Shown one piece after another: positions 5,662 to 7,163 of a DNA stretch of 7,163 bases. This DNA is from Streptococcaceae bacterium (GTDB taxonomy: Bacteria; Bacillota; Bacilli; Lactobacillales; Streptococcaceae). The position numbers and the translations under genes were made by a program. The notes below the pieces were generated by a model. The model was not told where the DNA came from and did not search any database. It saw only the letters and a program-made list of their open reading frames with translations. Position 1 is the first letter of the stretch; the number at the start of each line of letters is the position of its first letter. The stretch covers positions 1-7,163 of the forward strand of contig JAITWV010000137.1 of NCBI GenBank assembly GCA_031285105.1, written 5' to 3'.

Positions 5662-5667
5662 TATAAT
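5662..5667 (+). promoter_or_regulatory. TATAAT upstream of coiA (possible -10, oddly placed)
   Basis: A perfect TATAAT has a weak -35-like TTGTCT (5640-5645) 16 nt upstream. A start 6-7 nt downstream would fall inside the AAGGGGGTG ribosome binding site (5668-5675), so a transcript from here would lose much of that site. The real coiA promoter may be upstream or of another type. Confidence 0.35.
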
Positions 5668-5684
5668 AAGGGGGTGAAATATAG

Positions 5685-6821
5685 ATGCTTATTGCAAAAA
5701 CGATTCAAGGTGAACTTATCAATTGCTTTAAATTGCCTAATCAAGAATTAAAAACTATGAAACAAGATTCTTTCTTTTGTCCAAGCTGTGGTGAAAAAGT
5801 GAAATTAAAAATTGGAATTGTCCGCATTCCTCATTTTGCTCATTTATCAGGAAGTCAGTGTGTCGCCTTTTGTGAAAATGAAAGTCCAGAACATTTAGAA
5901 TTAAAAAGAATCATTAGTGATTGGAGTGATGAAATAAAACTTGAGGTGTATTTTCCTCAACTCAAACAAAGGCCTGATGCACTATTAAATAAAATTTGTC
6001 TAGAAATTCAATGTTCCTCTTTATCTATTGAACGATTGATTGAGCGAACAAATAATTATAAAAGACATGGATATCAAGTGCTTTGGCTATTAGGTCATAA
6101 GTTCTCCTTTAAAAAACGTTTATCCTCACTTCAACGCTCATTTATGAATTATTCTAATGCTTGTGGTTTTTATTTATGGTTTTTAGATTTGGAGAGTCAA
6201 ACATTGATTTTGAAATACCATATTTCAGAAGATTATCTTGGTAATTTATTTTACCATGAACAATTTTTCCCCTTTTTCCAAGGTGATTTATCCGAAATAT
6301 TGAATTATCCTCAAAATGGTATCTTCAAACAGCATCTAGATTTCATCCCCGTTGATATGTTGAAAAAATTTCATCAAAAAAATTGGCATGGGGTCTCTGG
6401 AAGAAGCGAACATTATTTGAAAATGCAGGCTCATTTATATCAAGAACGAGAAAATTTATTACAATTGCCTAAATATTATTATTATCCAGGTTTAAAACCG
6501 ATATTTGCTAAAAAAGACTTTTTATTATGGAAACTTCATTTGTTTCAACTATTAGAAGGTGGCGTTTCACTAAAAGAAGCAATTTATCAACTGTTTCGTG
6601 TCAATTTAGCAACTTATCACATGCCTAATATTCGCCAAGCAGATTTATTTATGGATTTTATTATTGAAGAATTACTGGCTCTGAAAACATTAAATTTATT
6701 AATTGAAAAAGAAAAGCGATTTTATCTTATTAAATGTAAAACTAGGCATCTAATTCCTTATGAGCATGACTGGCAGAAAATTCCGAAAGTTTCTAGTCAA
6801 TTGCCCAGGAAATTATGTTAG
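5685..6821 (+). CDS. coiA: Competence protein CoiA (nuclease-like)
   Basis: CoiA is a late competence protein of Gram-positive bacteria, required after DNA uptake for recombination of transforming DNA. It carries a PD-(D/E)XK-type nuclease-like domain. The 378-residue product begins MLIAKTIQGELI and has a zinc-ribbon-like CPSCG (C32, C35) followed by IPHFAHLSGSQC (48-59). The nuclease-like core is intact: E69, H70 and K74 in SPEHLELKR, D98 in RPDALL, and E107 and Q109 in LEIQCSSLS, followed by ERTNNYKRHGYQVLWLLG, the most conserved stretch of the family. The long C-terminal region is less conserved. The ATG follows AAGGGGGTG (5668-5675) by 9 nt. No frameshift or stop interrupts the frame, so the gene looks functional. 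It is separated from mecA by a strong terminator and ends 32 nt before pepF. Confidence 0.93.
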   Translation: MLIAKTIQGELINCFKLPNQELKTMKQDSFFCPSCGEKVKLKIGIVRIPHFAHLSGSQCVAFCENESPEHLELKRIISDWSDEIKLEVYFPQLKQRPDALLNKICLEIQCSSLSIERLIERTNNYKRHGYQVLWLLGHKFSFKKRLSSLQRSFMNYSNACGFYLWFLDLESQTLILKYHISEDYLGNLFYHEQFFPFFQGDLSEILNYPQNGIFKQHLDFIPVDMLKKFHQKNWHGVSGRSEHYLKMQAHLYQERENLLQLPKYYYYPGLKPIFAKKDFLLWKLHLFQLLEGGVSLKEAIYQLFRVNLATYHMPNIRQADLFMDFIIEELLALKTLNLLIEKEKRFYLIKCKTRHLIPYEHDWQKIPKVSSQLPRKLC

Positions 6822-6829
6822 AATATTCT
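6801..6829 (+). promoter_or_regulatory. Weak candidate promoter for pepF
   Basis: TTGCCC (6801-6806) and TATTCT (6824-6829) are 17 nt apart and each match consensus at 4 of 6 positions. They overlap the end of coiA and the start of the 32-nt gap. No terminator lies between coiA and pepF, so read-through from coiA is equally possible. Confidence 0.3.
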
Positions 6830-6853
6830 TATAACTTAATAAGAGGTGAAAAG

Positions 6854-7163
6854 ATGAGTGAAGTAAAACAATTACCAAAACGTGAAGAAGTTCGCTTAGA
6901 AGATACTTGGGACTTGGAGAAAATCTATGTAAATACCGAAGCATGGGAAGCAGACTTTAAAAAATTAGAAGCAATCATTGCTCAATCAAAAGAATTTCGT
7001 GGGACTTTGGCTGAAAGTTCTGAAAAGCTATTAGTAGTCATTAAATATTTTGAGCAAGTCTATCGTTTAGCTGAAAATGTCTATGTTTATGCACATATGA
7101 AAAATGATGAAGACACAGCCAATGCAACGTATCAAGCATTAAACGCTCGTGCAACATCAATTA
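6854..7163 (+). CDS. pepF: Oligoendopeptidase F (PepF), N-terminal part (cut by window edge)
   Basis: PepF is a cytoplasmic zinc metallopeptidase of the M3 family that cleaves medium-sized oligopeptides, contributing to peptide nutrition and turnover. The visible 103 codons give the typical M3B N-terminus: LPKREEVRLEDTWDLEKIY, then EAWEADFKKLE, and YRLAENVYVYAHMKNDEDTAN near residue 75-95, the helical lid region before the catalytic domain. The HExxH zinc motif lies beyond the window. The ATG follows AAGAGGTG (6841-6848) by 5 nt. It lies directly downstream of coiA, the arrangement common in Lactobacillales, where coiA and pepF are often neighbours. The frame is open to the edge. Confidence 0.95.
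   Translation, partial: MSEVKQLPKREEVRLEDTWDLEKIYVNTEAWEADFKKLEAIIAQSKEFRGTLAESSEKLLVVIKYFEQVYRLAENVYVYAHMKNDEDTANATYQALNARATSI

Noticed and set aside
1..7163. CRISPR array, tRNA, rRNA, prophage or toxin-antitoxin locus
   Set aside because: I saw no regularly spaced direct repeats, no cloverleaf or rRNA sequence, and no paired small ORFs; genes occupy nearly all of the window and the gaps are explained by the listed signals.

Overview
The window is AT-rich DNA from a low-GC Gram-positive bacterium. It contains Spx, MecA, CoiA and PepF in that order, a Bacillus-type CshB helicase, and strong GGAGG-type ribosome binding sites. Together these point to Lactobacillales, most likely Enterococcaceae (Enterococcus, Vagococcus or a close relative). 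The genus is inferred from protein character and gene order, not from a search.

Left half (about 1-4250, all genes on the minus strand). Read in the direction of transcription: (i) a remnant of a class A beta-lactamase-like serine hydrolase (4031-4249), followed by a clear terminator; (ii) a PlcR/Rgg-like regulator with an N-terminal HTH and a helical-repeat C-terminus (3082-3909); (iii) the DEAD-box RNA helicase cshB (1693-3036) with its own extended -10 promoter; (iv) a 164-bp near-perfect palindrome (1514-1677) that fills most of the next intergenic gap and looks like a MITE or other mobile palindrome; (v) an unrecognised protein whose motifs resemble a formylglycine-generating-enzyme (FGE/SUMF1) fold without the catalytic cysteines (405-1436), probably started from a TTG codon; and (vi) murB, cut by the window edge (1-381), which lies 23 nt after (v) and is probably cotranscribed with it.

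Right half (about 4250-7163, all genes on the plus strand). spx (4418-4816), mecA (4919-5584), coiA (5685-6821) and the start of pepF (6854 to the edge). spx and mecA each end in a hairpin terminator, so this is a conserved cluster of mostly separate units; coiA and pepF are only 32 nt apart. Spx is the thiol-stress RNA polymerase regulator, MecA is the ClpC adaptor that in relatives delivers competence regulators to proteolysis, and CoiA acts on incoming DNA during transformation. The block is therefore a stress-proteolysis-competence neighbourhood.

Most of the window is ordinary chromosome. The parts that deserve attention are the FGE-like protein with a dyad just upstream of it, the long palindrome, the apparently orphan PlcR-like regulator, and the decayed hydrolase. 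I did not find a clear multi-gene system that is new.
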